Positions 18,983 through 28,399 of a stretch of DNA of 64,000 nt are shown one piece after another. Both the position numbers and the translations under genes were made by a program. How positions within the stretch are numbered: position 1 is the first letter of the stretch; every line of letters begins with the position of its first letter. A model generated the notes under the pieces. The model worked only from the letters and a program-made list of their open reading frames with translations. It was not told the DNA's origin and made no database searches. The DNA comes from Butyrivibrio sp. (lineage in GTDB: Bacteria > Bacillota > Clostridia > Lachnospirales > Lachnospiraceae), in the NCBI RefSeq assembly GCF_017433805.1, contig NZ_JAFRGN010000007.1:62001-126000 (forward strand), written 5' to 3'.

Positions 18983-20132
18983 ATTTCCTCAAATAATCCA
19001 ATCCTTCATTCCTCACGGAAAGTAACCTACTCTGTAATTCAGAAGTATCTATTTCCTTTAATCCACAGAGCAAATTCCATATTTCATCGGATGTTTTTTC
19101 TTCAAAAACTTTTTCTGAAAAAACTCTTTCATCTAGGCCAACTCCCTGCAAAATCCCAAATATTCTATCTTTTGATTTTTCAAACATCTCTATCTGCGGT
19201 ATCAATGCTATAAATTCTTTAGAGAAATTTAGTGAAAAAGCAGTACCATGAAAGCTATTAGTCACAACATAATCTGCATTTATGAACAGCTGTAGCCATT
19301 CCAATGGACCATGCCCGTTTTCCTGCGAAACAGTATATACATTTAAATTTCTTTTCTCCGCAATCAGATTAGCTATCTGATTACACATTTTATCTTTTCC
19401 TGTCAGATCATATACCAATACATAATTTGTAATATCAGGCTTGTTGTTCTGGGATATTTGGTTCCAAGCATCAAAGTCTAGTAACAATGTAGGATCACAA
19501 TGACTTGCTATATTTTTATCTTCAGAAAGCAACTCTTTTATGATACCAACTGACGCCTTTTCTCTAACTGAAATAGAATTAAATCTACTCAAATAAGTTC
19601 TATAACTCTTTCTATACTTGAGTGGAATCTGTTTCATTCCCAGAGATGATGCATAGCTGAACTTTTTGTTCCCATCACTTACAAAATCTAATAAATATGT
19701 GCAATCCAAATTGACTTTTCCTGGATTCCACACCTGATCAGAACCCACTATGAATGTATCAAATACTTCATTAAGATTCCTAAGTTGGCCTTTTTTTACA
19801 GGTTCCGTATATGGCATCAGATTCCAAAACGTCTCAAATCTTCTTTCTAGTTCATCTGAATATGTTACTACATCTTTTCTAGCCAAAAGATATTCCTGCA
19901 AAATCTCACGACAAGTATACGATGGAGTATCATCTCGCCTTAAGACTGCACTACTTATCTTTCTGGCAAGCCAGACGATAAAATCCGGTTTATAGTCTCT
20001 CCTATAATTTAAATATTGACATTTGCCATTAAAATGAAGGATATGTGTTATGGCATGCCATAACGCATATCCTTGCAAAGATGCACCATAATTATAGGAT
20101 TTGATAAATGAAATAATAGCTATATTCTTCAT
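18969..20132 (-). CDS. polysaccharide pyruvyl transferase family protein
   Basis: The 387-residue protein has the PF04230-type layout: an N-terminal SYNYGASLQGYAL segment (about 12-24), VGSDQVWNPG in the middle and a late VVTNSFHGTAFSLNF motif with the conserved His. The family transfers pyruvate ketals from phosphoenolpyruvate to sugars, adding negative charge. It overlaps the adenylation gene by 4 nt (ATGA type) and the Fe-S gene by 14 nt, so the three are co-translated. Confidence 0.85.
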   Translation of the reverse strand: MKNIAIISFIKSYNYGASLQGYALWHAITHILHFNGKCQYLNYRRDYKPDFIVWLARKISSAVLRRDDTPSYTCREILQEYLLARKDVVTYSDELERRFETFWNLMPYTEPVKKGQLRNLNEVFDTFIVGSDQVWNPGKVNLDCTYLLDFVSDGNKKFSYASSLGMKQIPLKYRKSYRTYLSRFNSISVREKASVGIIKELLSEDKNIASHCDPTLLLDFDAWNQISQNNKPDITNYVLVYDLTGKDKMCNQIANLIAEKRNLNVYTVSQENGHGPLEWLQLFINADYVVTNSFHGTAFSLNFSKEFIALIPQIEMFEKSKDRIFGILQGVGLDERVFSEKVFEEKTSDEIWNLLCGLKEIDTSELQSRLLSVRNEGLDYLRKCVND

Positions 20133-21667
20133 TCAGCTTTCTTAATAGTCTCCTTCATCTTCTTCCTATCAATCTTACCATTTGAATTAATCGGAAAAGC
20201 ATCAAATCTGACAACTCTTGATGGTCTCATATAAGAAGGTAAAAGCTTATTAGCTTCTGCAAGAACATCTTGCTCATCAGCTGATCCGTTATAGCATAAA
20301 ACTATCTCATCAACAGACTCTTCATATATTGCTACTGCAATATCCATCTGCTCTATAGCAGCCACTACATTCTCTATCTCACCAAGTTCTATACGATACC
20401 CTAAATGCTTAATCTGATTGTCTTTTCTTCCAGCATATATAAGGTTCTCGTCATCCATCCACATTCCCAGATCGCCTGTACGATAAATCATTTCAGGATA
20501 ATGTGGATTTACAGGGTTTTGAACAAATGCTTTCGCTGTCTGCTCTGGATTATTATAATATCCATACGCTAGGAATGGTCCTCTGACGCAAATCTCTCCC
20601 ATTCCCTCTGAGCCAGGCTCTATCTTTCTGTTGCTTTCATCAAGCAAGAATACATCACAATTATCAAAATGACATCCTATTGGAATACTCTTAGAAATGT
20701 CCATTTTTTCTTGGCATATATAATATGTGCAAGTATCTGTAACTTCTGTTGGTCCATATAGATTAGCAAACAAAGCTTTGGGTAACGCATCCTTCCAGAT
20801 ATTCAAATACTTGGATGGCAAAGGCTCTCCAGCAAAAAGAACATTTTTAAGGAAGGTTGCATCATATGAGTTAAACAGTCCTCTATCTGCCACAAGTTCC
20901 ATTGCTGTAGGAACCCAGTAAATCGTATTTACACATTGCTCTTTCATATAATCAAAGAGTCTTATAGGAAATGAAAATAGCATCTTGGGTATTATAACTA
21001 GTGTTGCGCCCAAATAGAGAGTTACAAATATATCCAATACAGACATACTAAAGTAAAAAGGTGTCTGACTTCCGAATACTGTTTCCTGATCTAACGAAAA
21101 CGTAGATGCTACAGCTCTAGAATAGGCCACAACAGAACTATGTCCCACCACAGTTCCTTTAGGAACGCCTGTAGAACCTGAAGTAAATAGTATATACGCT
21201 GGATCCGTATCTACAATATTTCTCTTAATCTGTTCTATTCTCTCATGATCAGATTCAACCCCAATTAGTTCATCAACGTCAAGAATCTCCGCCTTAATAT
21301 CTTTACTTTTTCCTAACGCCTTAGCACCCTTAGAATCTGCAATAATTATATTCGAATCCAAGGTATCTAATATTTTTTCTATTCTCTCAATAGGAGATTT
21401 AATATCTAATACAGTATATGGATTGCCAGAATACATAATGCCAAGCATAACAGCAAGACACTTAGGTGATTTATTCATAGCAATTGCAACAGTGGCTGAT
21501 TTCCCGGTACTATCCGTTCTCTTCAGTATCCCTGTAGCTATAGACATTGCAAATGACTTGAGGCCAGAATACGTAATTTGCTCATCTCCGGAACATATGG
21601 CACATTTATCGCCATACTTGCCAACTGTTGCCTCAAACATCTCAATTATTGTAGGTACTTTATTCAT
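20129..21667 (-). CDS. AMP-binding adenylation enzyme (DltA-like amino or acyl acid activation)
   Basis: A 512-residue stand-alone adenylation domain. Motifs in order: ILFTSGSTGVPKGT (about 152-165, P-loop), NLYGPTEVT (about 309-317), YRTGDLG (about 389-395), and the C-terminal NGKIDRKKM with the catalytic Lys. Its size and lack of condensation or thiolation domains resemble D-alanine-carrier ligase. A free carrier protein gene lies 2.6 kb upstream in the operon and an AAC(3)-like acyltransferase just after it. Together they probably load an amino or hydroxy acid on the carrier for transfer to a sugar amine or hydroxyl. The substrate is not readable from sequence. Confidence 0.85.
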   Translation of the reverse strand: MNKVPTIIEMFEATVGKYGDKCAICSGDEQITYSGLKSFAMSIATGILKRTDSTGKSATVAIAMNKSPKCLAVMLGIMYSGNPYTVLDIKSPIERIEKILDTLDSNIIIADSKGAKALGKSKDIKAEILDVDELIGVESDHERIEQIKRNIVDTDPAYILFTSGSTGVPKGTVVGHSSVVAYSRAVASTFSLDQETVFGSQTPFYFSMSVLDIFVTLYLGATLVIIPKMLFSFPIRLFDYMKEQCVNTIYWVPTAMELVADRGLFNSYDATFLKNVLFAGEPLPSKYLNIWKDALPKALFANLYGPTEVTDTCTYYICQEKMDISKSIPIGCHFDNCDVFLLDESNRKIEPGSEGMGEICVRGPFLAYGYYNNPEQTAKAFVQNPVNPHYPEMIYRTGDLGMWMDDENLIYAGRKDNQIKHLGYRIELGEIENVVAAIEQMDIAVAIYEESVDEIVLCYNGSADEQDVLAEANKLLPSYMRPSRVVRFDAFPINSNGKIDRKKMKETIKKAE

Positions 21668-21676
21668 TCTATATAA

Positions 21677-22705
21677 TCACTCTCCATAAACATCTATCGT
21701 CTGCTTATGACTTATAATCTTCAAAAAATACTGATGCAGAATCTCAACTAACACGTACCATGCAAATACCGGATGGAGCATAAATACTGGACTTGAATAA
21801 TTAATCGACATCCTTACCCCATCAAAAATAGTAGGTATTATGGTAATTACATATAGTGGAAACAAAAACTTTCTAGCTGTAAGCTTCCTGGAACTCTGTG
21901 ATCTTGCACCATACCCCGAGCTCTCAACATTATGGACATTATTGACCACTCGGAACTTAAGCTTTTTGAGATATGTTCTAAAGTCTGACTTACTCCTGTG
22001 TATATGATCATCACCAAGAATACATCCAACATAACCTGTATCTCTGATAATATGATCAAATATGGCCGTAGTATTTTCAACTTGCATCTGTTCAGGATAC
22101 ATGCGATGAATATACTCCATATCCATCATTACACCGCTATCTCCTATAGGGCGAATATCTGTTTCTCCAAACTTTCCTATACAGTATTCCTTACTATCTA
22201 GCGTATTCTTATCCCATATCAGTTTGTTCATTCCAAGCTTATAAGTTCTATATACAAAGCATGAAAAGGGGTCTCCCACCGCATTTATATATTTACCAAT
22301 TGGATTATAATTCGGCGGATTAACTGTTCCTATTGAAATACAATGTAAATAATCATATTTCTCAAGAAAATCATATCGGTCTTGCAGAATCGTCTTAGTT
22401 GGAAGCTCTTCGTCACTGTCCATTATCAGCACATACTTACCATGAGCACACTGCATACCTTTAATTTTTCCTGGTTCAGGTAGTTTCGCTTCATTATGGA
22501 GCACCACAGCATTGTATTTATGAGCAAGCTCTACTGTTCTATCTGAAGATCCTCCATCAAGCACAAGTAGTTCTATCTGATTCTGATCCATACTCTGACT
22601 TCTTATGCTCTTCAGTGCGTATTCAATGGTGTTCTCTGAATTATAGGCAACCATAATAATACTCAACCAATATGATGGTCGCCAAGAATTATCATTTACT
22701 CTCAT
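21677..22705 (-). CDS. family 2 glycosyltransferase with C-terminal membrane segments
   Basis: This 342-residue GT2 enzyme has SIIMVAYNSENTIEYAL at about 15-31, VLDGGSSDRT at about 48-57 and IMDSDEE at about 93-99 as the DxD site. The C-terminal third contains at least one hydrophobic helix (FLFPLYVITIIPTIF), suggesting membrane attachment. It overlaps the methyltransferase gene end by 14 nt and lies 9 nt upstream of the adenylation gene. Donor and acceptor are unknown. Confidence 0.82.
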   Translation of the reverse strand: MRVNDNSWRPSYWLSIIMVAYNSENTIEYALKSIRSQSMDQNQIELLVLDGGSSDRTVELAHKYNAVVLHNEAKLPEPGKIKGMQCAHGKYVLIMDSDEELPTKTILQDRYDFLEKYDYLHCISIGTVNPPNYNPIGKYINAVGDPFSCFVYRTYKLGMNKLIWDKNTLDSKEYCIGKFGETDIRPIGDSGVMMDMEYIHRMYPEQMQVENTTAIFDHIIRDTGYVGCILGDDHIHRSKSDFRTYLKKLKFRVVNNVHNVESSGYGARSQSSRKLTARKFLFPLYVITIIPTIFDGVRMSINYSSPVFMLHPVFAWYVLVEILHQYFLKIISHKQTIDVYGE

Positions 22706-23359
22706 AAATAATGATTTCCTGCTTTAATATCTTACTTATAACAGAGCTCTTATTATATATCTCTTCAAAATGCTCTGTTGCCTCTATAACACGTTTATGA
22801 AGTGGATTTTTATATATAATAACTATTTTTCTTGGATTATCTTCCAGCGTACTAATAATCTTATCAAGAACTATTTTGAGTACACCCCCATCAAAAGGAT
22901 TATATAGATAAAAATAGTTATACTTAGAATAATCATTAAATAAAGTTGCATCGGCCTGAATTATATGAAACATATTATCATCTATTTTTTTCTCTTTCTG
23001 ATAATCTCATAATTATTTCTTGCCACGCTGCATAATTCCCGCGAATACTCTATTCCGTCAGTTTTCGTAAACCCTAGCTTGTAGAAATAATACAGCATCC
23101 TGCCTTTTCCACATCCAATATCCAAAACACTATCTTTTTTAGCGGAAGAAATATTTATATATTTTTTTATAGGATTATTAAATAACAAATTAGACTGCTC
23201 GTATCCTACAAAATGGTCTTCCTCTAAACCATTATATATCCCCAACTCAGAATCTATAAAATCTATCCCTTTACCAAAATTCAGATAATTTCCAATAAGC
23301 GAAGACTCTCTAACAAGCCATCTATATACATAAATTAAAGCTATTTTAAAAGCACCCAC
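22692..23359 (-). pseudogene. SAM-dependent methyltransferase, frameshifted at an A7 run
   Basis: The first 125 codons (GTG 23359, preceded by AGGAGAGGAA) encode the N half of a class I methyltransferase with the SAM-binding motif VLDIGCGKGRM at about 78-88. The frame ends at TAG right after an A7 run at about 22986-22992. The next frame continues the fold (MFHIIQADATLF, then FFLYNPFDGG-like strands) to 22692. One extra A would give RKKIDDNMFHIIQ and a protein of about 221 residues. Transcriptional slippage, true mutation and base-call error are all possible. Neighbours overlap at both ends, so the gene was once part of the operon. Confidence 0.7.
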
Positions 23360-24290
23360 TTCCTCTCCTCCGTTTTCTCCAATACCTTTTAGGAATCATA
23401 TAGAGCAAACGTCCATTCCTAGCCTCTTCGACAAGTCTTCTGCCCAAATCTCCACCATTTCGGGTAAAGCCTATATATACTCCTCCTGGATATGCTGCAG
23501 TAAGGAATCCATTTTTCTTGAGCCAACGTTCACTATACGCCATTCTATAAAACCTATAGAATTCGTCATCGCGATGTAACACTTCCTTTTTGACTACCCC
23601 TTCAGCTGTCTTGATGTAATATGTTTGCTCGTAATACCAATCTTTGATTGGCCACTCATCTGGTCCAAGGACATCTTCTGGATAGTTCATCATTGTGCAG
23701 CACTGACAAGCTTCTATTCCGAAATACAAAATCTTAACATTATGATCCACGCAATATTCCCAGGCAGTTTTGGGACCTTGAGCCACTACCGCGTCAATAT
23801 TATTCGCCATCATAGCTTCAGCATGTTTACCCTTGGCAGCTAAAGTCTGCAGTGGAAACTCACTGCGAACTACTCCTTTTCTTCTGATAAAAACATTAGG
23901 AAGCATGCCTGTCCATGCTATAGTTCGCTTAGGGTCATAATAATATCCCCCGAGTTTTTCATCATATTTGCATTCAGGGTATGCAGCAAAAACAAGAGTG
24001 CCTGTCCCCCCAACCATGCCTTCGAGAGTATCTAATATTTCTTTAGATGTAACATCACAAGAGTTCAATCCATCCATGCTTGAATGCACCAGCAGAATAT
24101 CTCCATCATGAACATCAAGCTCATTCAAATATTTTTTGACAGCCTCCCAGTTTTCTTTAGTCGGCTTCTGACCACTGTCATTTTGTTTTTTCATCAGTTT
24201 CAAAGCCTTCTTTTTGATGCCAGGAAACTTATGCAACGTGCATCTTATAGCAATTTCTAATGAAGGAATATACTCAAATACCTTATTCAT
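23346..24290 (-). CDS. AAC(3)-family N-acyltransferase
   Basis: The 314-residue enzyme resembles aminoglycoside 3-N-acetyltransferases: LLVHSSMDGLNSC at about 61-73, GGTGTLVFAAYP at about 90-101, and a later FGIEACQCCTM segment. In glycan loci such proteins acylate amino sugars rather than antibiotics. The ATG at 24290 overlaps the carrier protein stop (ATGAATAA), which argues that the acyl donor is the carrier-bound group made by the adenylation enzyme (inference). Length fits the family. The C-terminal tail is strongly basic (KRYWRKRRRG). Confidence 0.8.
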   Translation of the reverse strand: MNKVFEYIPSLEIAIRCTLHKFPGIKKKALKLMKKQNDSGQKPTKENWEAVKKYLNELDVHDGDILLVHSSMDGLNSCDVTSKEILDTLEGMVGGTGTLVFAAYPECKYDEKLGGYYYDPKRTIAWTGMLPNVFIRRKGVVRSEFPLQTLAAKGKHAEAMMANNIDAVVAQGPKTAWEYCVDHNVKILYFGIEACQCCTMMNYPEDVLGPDEWPIKDWYYEQTYYIKTAEGVVKKEVLHRDDEFYRFYRMAYSERWLKKNGFLTAAYPGGVYIGFTRNGGDLGRRLVEEARNGRLLYMIPKRYWRKRRRGSGCF

Positions 24291-24510
24291 TTTGTAAACT
24301 CTCAATCATCTTCATGATAGAACGGGCAGATTCAAAATTCTCTGGAACCAGTGTCTCCAAATCTATCGTGATCCCATAATGATTCTCTAATTCAGAGACA
24401 ATAGCAACAATGTCCATAGATTCTAATAATTCATCAGAAACAAGCGCTTGCTCATTTTCAAAATCAACATCCTCTTTAACACTTTTTAATACTGCAATAA
24501 GCTCTTCCAT
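24283..24510 (-). CDS. acyl/peptidyl carrier protein
   Basis: The 75-residue acidic protein has the carrier-protein helix pattern, with Ser in LLESMDIVAIVSELE (about residues 29-43) as the likely phosphopantetheine site (normally DSL; here ESM). It probably carries the acid activated by the adenylation enzyme in the same operon. ATGAATAA overlap with the AAC(3)-like gene indicates coupled translation. It is separate from fatty-acid synthesis, since no fab genes are present. Confidence 0.87.
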   Translation of the reverse strand: MEELIAVLKSVKEDVDFENEQALVSDELLESMDIVAIVSELENHYGITIDLETLVPENFESARSIMKMIESLQNE

Positions 24511-24531
24511 CTTCTCACCTTTACCAATCTT

Positions 24532-25356
24532 TCAATTTAAAATACTACTCAAAGTAGCTAGCTCTATTTGCTCATCCTGTAAGTATTCAATAATCCGGCT
24601 GATACTATCAAGGCATCTACAGCCCGCCAAATATGGATGATCATATACTACTATGATATCATTCTTATCAATTGCTCTCTTGAATTCATCTGATATTTGA
24701 TCCAGATTCATTCCCTTTGCCAGGCAGCTTTCCCAAAAAGCCACTCCACCTGGCTCTCCCAAAAGATTTATTCCTACATCTGTAAGTCCATCTTTCTGGC
24801 TTATAATGTGCTGCTCTACACCATGAAAATCAGCACTAAACTTAAATCCCAATTCAGACAGGACACGGGATAAACTCTCAGGATGATTAAACGTAGGCGC
24901 AGCAAAGCCTCCTAGCTCATATTCTTGCGCAATTTTCCTGATTCTATCAATGGCCCATTCTATTTCTCCACGTAATTTATCCTCAGGCCACTCATTAGCA
25001 TGAAACTGCCATGTAGCATGGTTACGTCCACCATGAATACCTACTTCGCAATACGGGTTACTAACAAGATTTTTAATTTGTTTCGTATACCAGGCATTAC
25101 GAGGATTAATAATTGCTGCAACCAAATAGTCTAATGTTCCAAGTTTCTCATAAGCTGTAAGAGATTTGCAATGTTCTATCTCATCATCTGCCGCTTTATT
25201 TGACAGCAGAGAATCCTTTATTGATACAGCTCTTCCCATATTCAAGAAAAATGTGAAAGGCACTTTGTAACCCTCTGACAGCCTCAGTAAATTAGGAACA
25301 CCATCCCTGATACACTTATGTGTATCTATATCAAATCTAAAACAAACCTTTTTCAT
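24532..25356 (-). CDS. NodB-type polysaccharide deacetylase
   Basis: The 274-residue protein begins FRFDIDTHKC with the metal-binding Asp pair of NodB enzymes (about residues 6-15) and has HGGRNHATW at about 113-121 as the His motif. A late VYDHPYL segment (about 251-257) gives the last His region. The fold removes N- or O-acetyl groups from carbohydrates. No signal peptide is visible, so action on a cytoplasmic precursor is likely. It lies between the carrier protein and epimerase genes. A deacetylated amine could then be re-acylated by the AAC(3)-like enzyme (inference). Confidence 0.8.
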   Translation of the reverse strand: MKKVCFRFDIDTHKCIRDGVPNLLRLSEGYKVPFTFFLNMGRAVSIKDSLLSNKAADDEIEHCKSLTAYEKLGTLDYLVAAIINPRNAWYTKQIKNLVSNPYCEVGIHGGRNHATWQFHANEWPEDKLRGEIEWAIDRIRKIAQEYELGGFAAPTFNHPESLSRVLSELGFKFSADFHGVEQHIISQKDGLTDVGINLLGEPGGVAFWESCLAKGMNLDQISDEFKRAIDKNDIIVVYDHPYLAGCRCLDSISRIIEYLQDEQIELATLSSILN

Positions 25357-25366
25357 AAATACTTAT

Positions 25367-26455
25367 TTACTCCAAGCAATCCGCTATAACACTTGATGGG
25401 GTTCCGGATAAATCTGTATGCCTGATGTAGTTACGATACTCGTGTGCAAAGGAAATGATCTCGTCTACGTCTGAATAAAGCTTGGCATTCTCGCCCAATC
25501 CTTCATTTCTCTCGGTAGTCTTTCTCATTATCAGAGTGGGCTTGCCCATATAGAATAGTTCTTCCTGATTGCTTCCTCCATCAGTGATAACAAATTCCGA
25601 ACCCTTTAACAGCTTCATGAAGCTGAAATAATCCACTCTCGATAACAATATAACATTAGGACTATTCTCGACTTTATCCATTAATCCTAATCTCTCCAAT
25701 GCATTACGCGTTATCGAATGAAGTATGAATACACACTTATATTCAGATGATATTTGCAAGGCATTCATTACAGCAGCTCTGAACAGTTTTTCATTTGCTA
25801 CATTTTCCTGCCTGTGCATAACAAATACAAAATATGGCTTTTCTTCTGACAAAATATGGCTTATTTCTTCGCATGCAGCTATCTGTTCAGATACTTTTAA
25901 ACTATCTAGCAATGTGTTCTGTCCAGTAGAAACAGCTTTTCCTTTAACAGCTTGCAGATTAGATAATGCCTGCTCGCCAGGAGCAAAATGAAGTCTTGCT
26001 ATTGAACTGGTCAGCTTTCTATCAATTTCTTCTGGAAAAGGATTAAATATATTATGTGATCTAAGTCCAGCTTCTACATGGCATACTGTCATACCCAAAG
26101 ATCTACCAATTCTGGCTCCCATATAAGTAGATACAGTATCTCCATGAACAATCATATATGAATTAGAATTAACAGCTTCTGGAAACTCTTTTCTAATAAT
26201 GGAAGCTGCACTCCTATATGTCTTAATCCACCAACTCAGTAAACCAGCTGCACTCTTTTTGATATCCTTTTCATCACTAAGCTTCAGATCAACATTGCCG
26301 CAATCTGTCTTTTGAAAAATAACACTCTTTGTAATATCATTTTGGCCGCTGGCAATTATATGATATTTTCTCCCGCGCCTCTTAAGTTCCAGCATTACAG
26401 GGAATACCTTTATAAGCTCAGCTTCTGTGCCAATAAAAAAGAAAATCTCACTCAT
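25367..26455 (-). CDS. non-hydrolysing UDP-N-acetylglucosamine 2-epimerase family (WecB/WbpI-like)
   Basis: About 362 residues. Family residues are present: HGDTVS (catalytic Asp), HVEAGLRS (Glu), FPEEIDRKLTS (Glu and Arg) and VMHRQEN (His). A later GSNQEELFYMGKPTLIMR contains the UDP-binding Glu. It inverts C2 of UDP-GlcNAc or of its 2,3-diacetamido uronate. With the WbpB-, WbpE- and WbpD-like genes it could be the WbpI step giving UDP-ManNAc3NAcA, but plain UDP-ManNAc formation cannot be excluded. ATG 26455 overlaps the stop of the broken deacetylase gene (TAATG). Confidence 0.82.
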   Translation of the reverse strand: MSEIFFFIGTEAELIKVFPVMLELKRRGRKYHIIASGQNDITKSVIFQKTDCGNVDLKLSDEKDIKKSAAGLLSWWIKTYRSAASIIRKEFPEAVNSNSYMIVHGDTVSTYMGARIGRSLGMTVCHVEAGLRSHNIFNPFPEEIDRKLTSSIARLHFAPGEQALSNLQAVKGKAVSTGQNTLLDSLKVSEQIAACEEISHILSEEKPYFVFVMHRQENVANEKLFRAAVMNALQISSEYKCVFILHSITRNALERLGLMDKVENSPNVILLSRVDYFSFMKLLKGSEFVITDGGSNQEELFYMGKPTLIMRKTTERNEGLGENAKLYSDVDEIISFAHEYRNYIRHTDLSGTPSSVIADCLE

Positions 26456-27399
26456 TATATACACCACTTTTTGAAAATATAATCAGGCCATTTGCCTCTT
26501 CTTTCAGACAATGTCAACAAGCATCTCTGCGGAAACCAACGGTAGAACAAACATCCAAAAAGCTTTCGTTCATATTTTTGGGCCTTATACACAACAACAG
26601 GCCAATAATGATCAATAGTTGAATTACCAGTTTAGTATTTCCTTACATAACATTTATGGATTTGCTCCATTTTAACTTCTTTTTCAAGATCGGAAAAATT
26701 GCTATTCATAAACTGATATCTGCTACTATCACCTTTATTAATAAAATCAAGCAGTGACTCCTGCAAGGTCTTTTCCTGCGCATTATACCAAAAAGCATGT
26801 GTTAGAATATGAAGACGCTTATAATCACCTGAATCTATAATCTCTCCAACAGACTCTCTCCATCTTCTCCTAGAATCCGATAAATATTTAAACTCTTTAA
26901 AATATACGCTTCCATAGCTGTTAACGACGTTAGGTATCTGCAAATCCGAGTCTAATATCATTTTACTCGGTCTATGCATGGAGACAACTGTTACAGGCAT
27001 TTCGACTGCTCCAGCTAGCAAATTACATTCTTCAACTATTTTATTCTTTATAGCGTTTAAATCATTGTCAAACTCTGGATATATAACTTCATCAAAATGT
27101 AGTCCTATCTCATGTCCACACTTTATAATCTTCTGACAGCAATTATGCGATTCCTTAGAAAATACATTGTAGTTTTCATTTGTAAGCATAACAAAATATG
27201 TACTGCGTACACCTAACTCTTGTTCTAACTCAGCAAGTTTTACAGACATTGCTAAATCATAATCTACATCATGCCTAAGGATGGCACATTTTTCTGTAGC
27301 TTGCCAATTGTGATAATCGGCAATTACTTAATTTGAATCTAACAATTGATGAATTAAGTTTCGATATGAAGAATACGTAAATTGCATAATTTCTTCCAT
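26455..27399 (-). pseudogene. polysaccharide deacetylase-like gene with two in-frame TAA codons
   Basis: One uninterrupted frame runs from ATG 27399 to TAA 26457..26455 except for two stops: TAA 27330..27328 and TAA 26634..26632. Between the start and first stop it reads MEEIMQFTYSSYRNLIHQLL. Just after it comes ILRHDVDYDLAM, the metal-binding motif 1 of this deacetylase family. The middle part (from ATG 27249, 205 residues) contains SMHRPS and THAFWY. The last part reads DHYWPVVVYKAQKYERKL and ends as TAATG onto the epimerase start. Reinitiation at 27249 would lack RHDVD, so the free middle product should be inactive. Confidence 0.65.
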
Positions 27400-27409
27400 G
27401 TCTTTCTAC

Positions 27410-28357
27410 TTATTTAACCATTTTATCGATATTACTTACTTTAGAAATATAGATTGGTCTGCCCTTAAGTTCCAAATATATTCGAGCCATATATTCTCCT
27501 ATAACCCCGAGAAGTGTAATGATCACTCCGCCCATTAGCATTAGAAGAAGAATAATAGTCGTAGTATCCTCCCAGGCTCTTACACCCGAAAGAGTATTTT
27601 TTAACAAAATAACAGCATAAACAACAGTAGCAGCTACCAAGCAAATCCCAAGCCATACAGCTGCGCGAAGAGGTGTCGTAGCAAATGACACAAATCCATG
27701 CCAGGCATATCTTGCCAATCCCCAGAAAGACCACTTACTATTTCCTGCAAATCTCTCAACATTCTTGTATTCAATCCATACAGTATCAAATCCAACCCAT
27801 GACATAATACCTTTTATAAACCTCTCTCTTTCAGAAAGAGATACTATGGCATCTGCCATCTGCTTGGTCATGATTCGATAGTCCGATCCTCCGGGAACTA
27901 GTTTCATAGAGGTCACTTTATTGATAATCCGGTAGAAACCTCTAGAAAAGAAACTTCTGATTATTGGCTCACCGTTTCTACTAACTCTCCTAGCCCCGCA
28001 GCAATCATGTCCTTCTTCCAACTTAGCTATCATATCAGGTAGTAGAGCTGGAGGATGCTGAAGATCTGCATCCATAAGTGCAACATAATCTCCCTGACAG
28101 TTTTCGAATCCGGCATATATAGCAGCCTCTTTGCCAAAATTACGAGCAAAAGATATGTACCTTATCTTGTCATCACCATAATCACTTGCAAGTTTTTGTA
28201 TTTCAACTAGTGTATCATCACTACTTCCATCATTTATGTACAATAAAGAAAATGAATAGCCAGACAACTGGCTAAATACCTTATTAACCTCTATATATAG
28301 TTTTGCTATACATTCTTGCTCATTATAGCAAGGCACAATTATTTCTATATGCTTCAT
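27410..28357 (-). CDS. GT2 glycosyltransferase, polyprenyl-phosphate type (GtrB/DPM1-like)
   Basis: The 315-residue protein has IIVPCYNEQECIAKL at about 6-20, INDGSSDDT at about 41-49, and ALMDADLQHPP at about 93-103. GGSDYRIM and two C-terminal TM helices (about 230-255 and 265-290) follow. This is the architecture of enzymes that make undecaprenyl-phosphate sugars for periplasmic-side glycosylation by GT-C enzymes. The GtrII-like protein at 14.6 kb, or the broken GT-C-like gene, could use its product (inference). A similar enzyme is encoded at 33.5 kb. Confidence 0.85.
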   Translation of the reverse strand: MKHIEIIVPCYNEQECIAKLYIEVNKVFSQLSGYSFSLLYINDGSSDDTLVEIQKLASDYGDDKIRYISFARNFGKEAAIYAGFENCQGDYVALMDADLQHPPALLPDMIAKLEEGHDCCGARRVSRNGEPIIRSFFSRGFYRIINKVTSMKLVPGGSDYRIMTKQMADAIVSLSERERFIKGIMSWVGFDTVWIEYKNVERFAGNSKWSFWGLARYAWHGFVSFATTPLRAAVWLGICLVAATVVYAVILLKNTLSGVRAWEDTTTIILLLMLMGGVIITLLGVIGEYMARIYLELKGRPIYISKVSNIDKMVK

Positions 28358-28399
28358 TATGATATTTCGCCTTCATCTTTTGATTCTGCTTTTCAATTC

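Noticed and set aside
26632-27330. TAA codons as recoded sense codons (selenocysteine or pyrrolysine style)
   Set aside because: Known recoding of that type uses TGA or TAG. TAA serves as the normal stop in many genes here, and the neighbouring residues at the two sites share no context.
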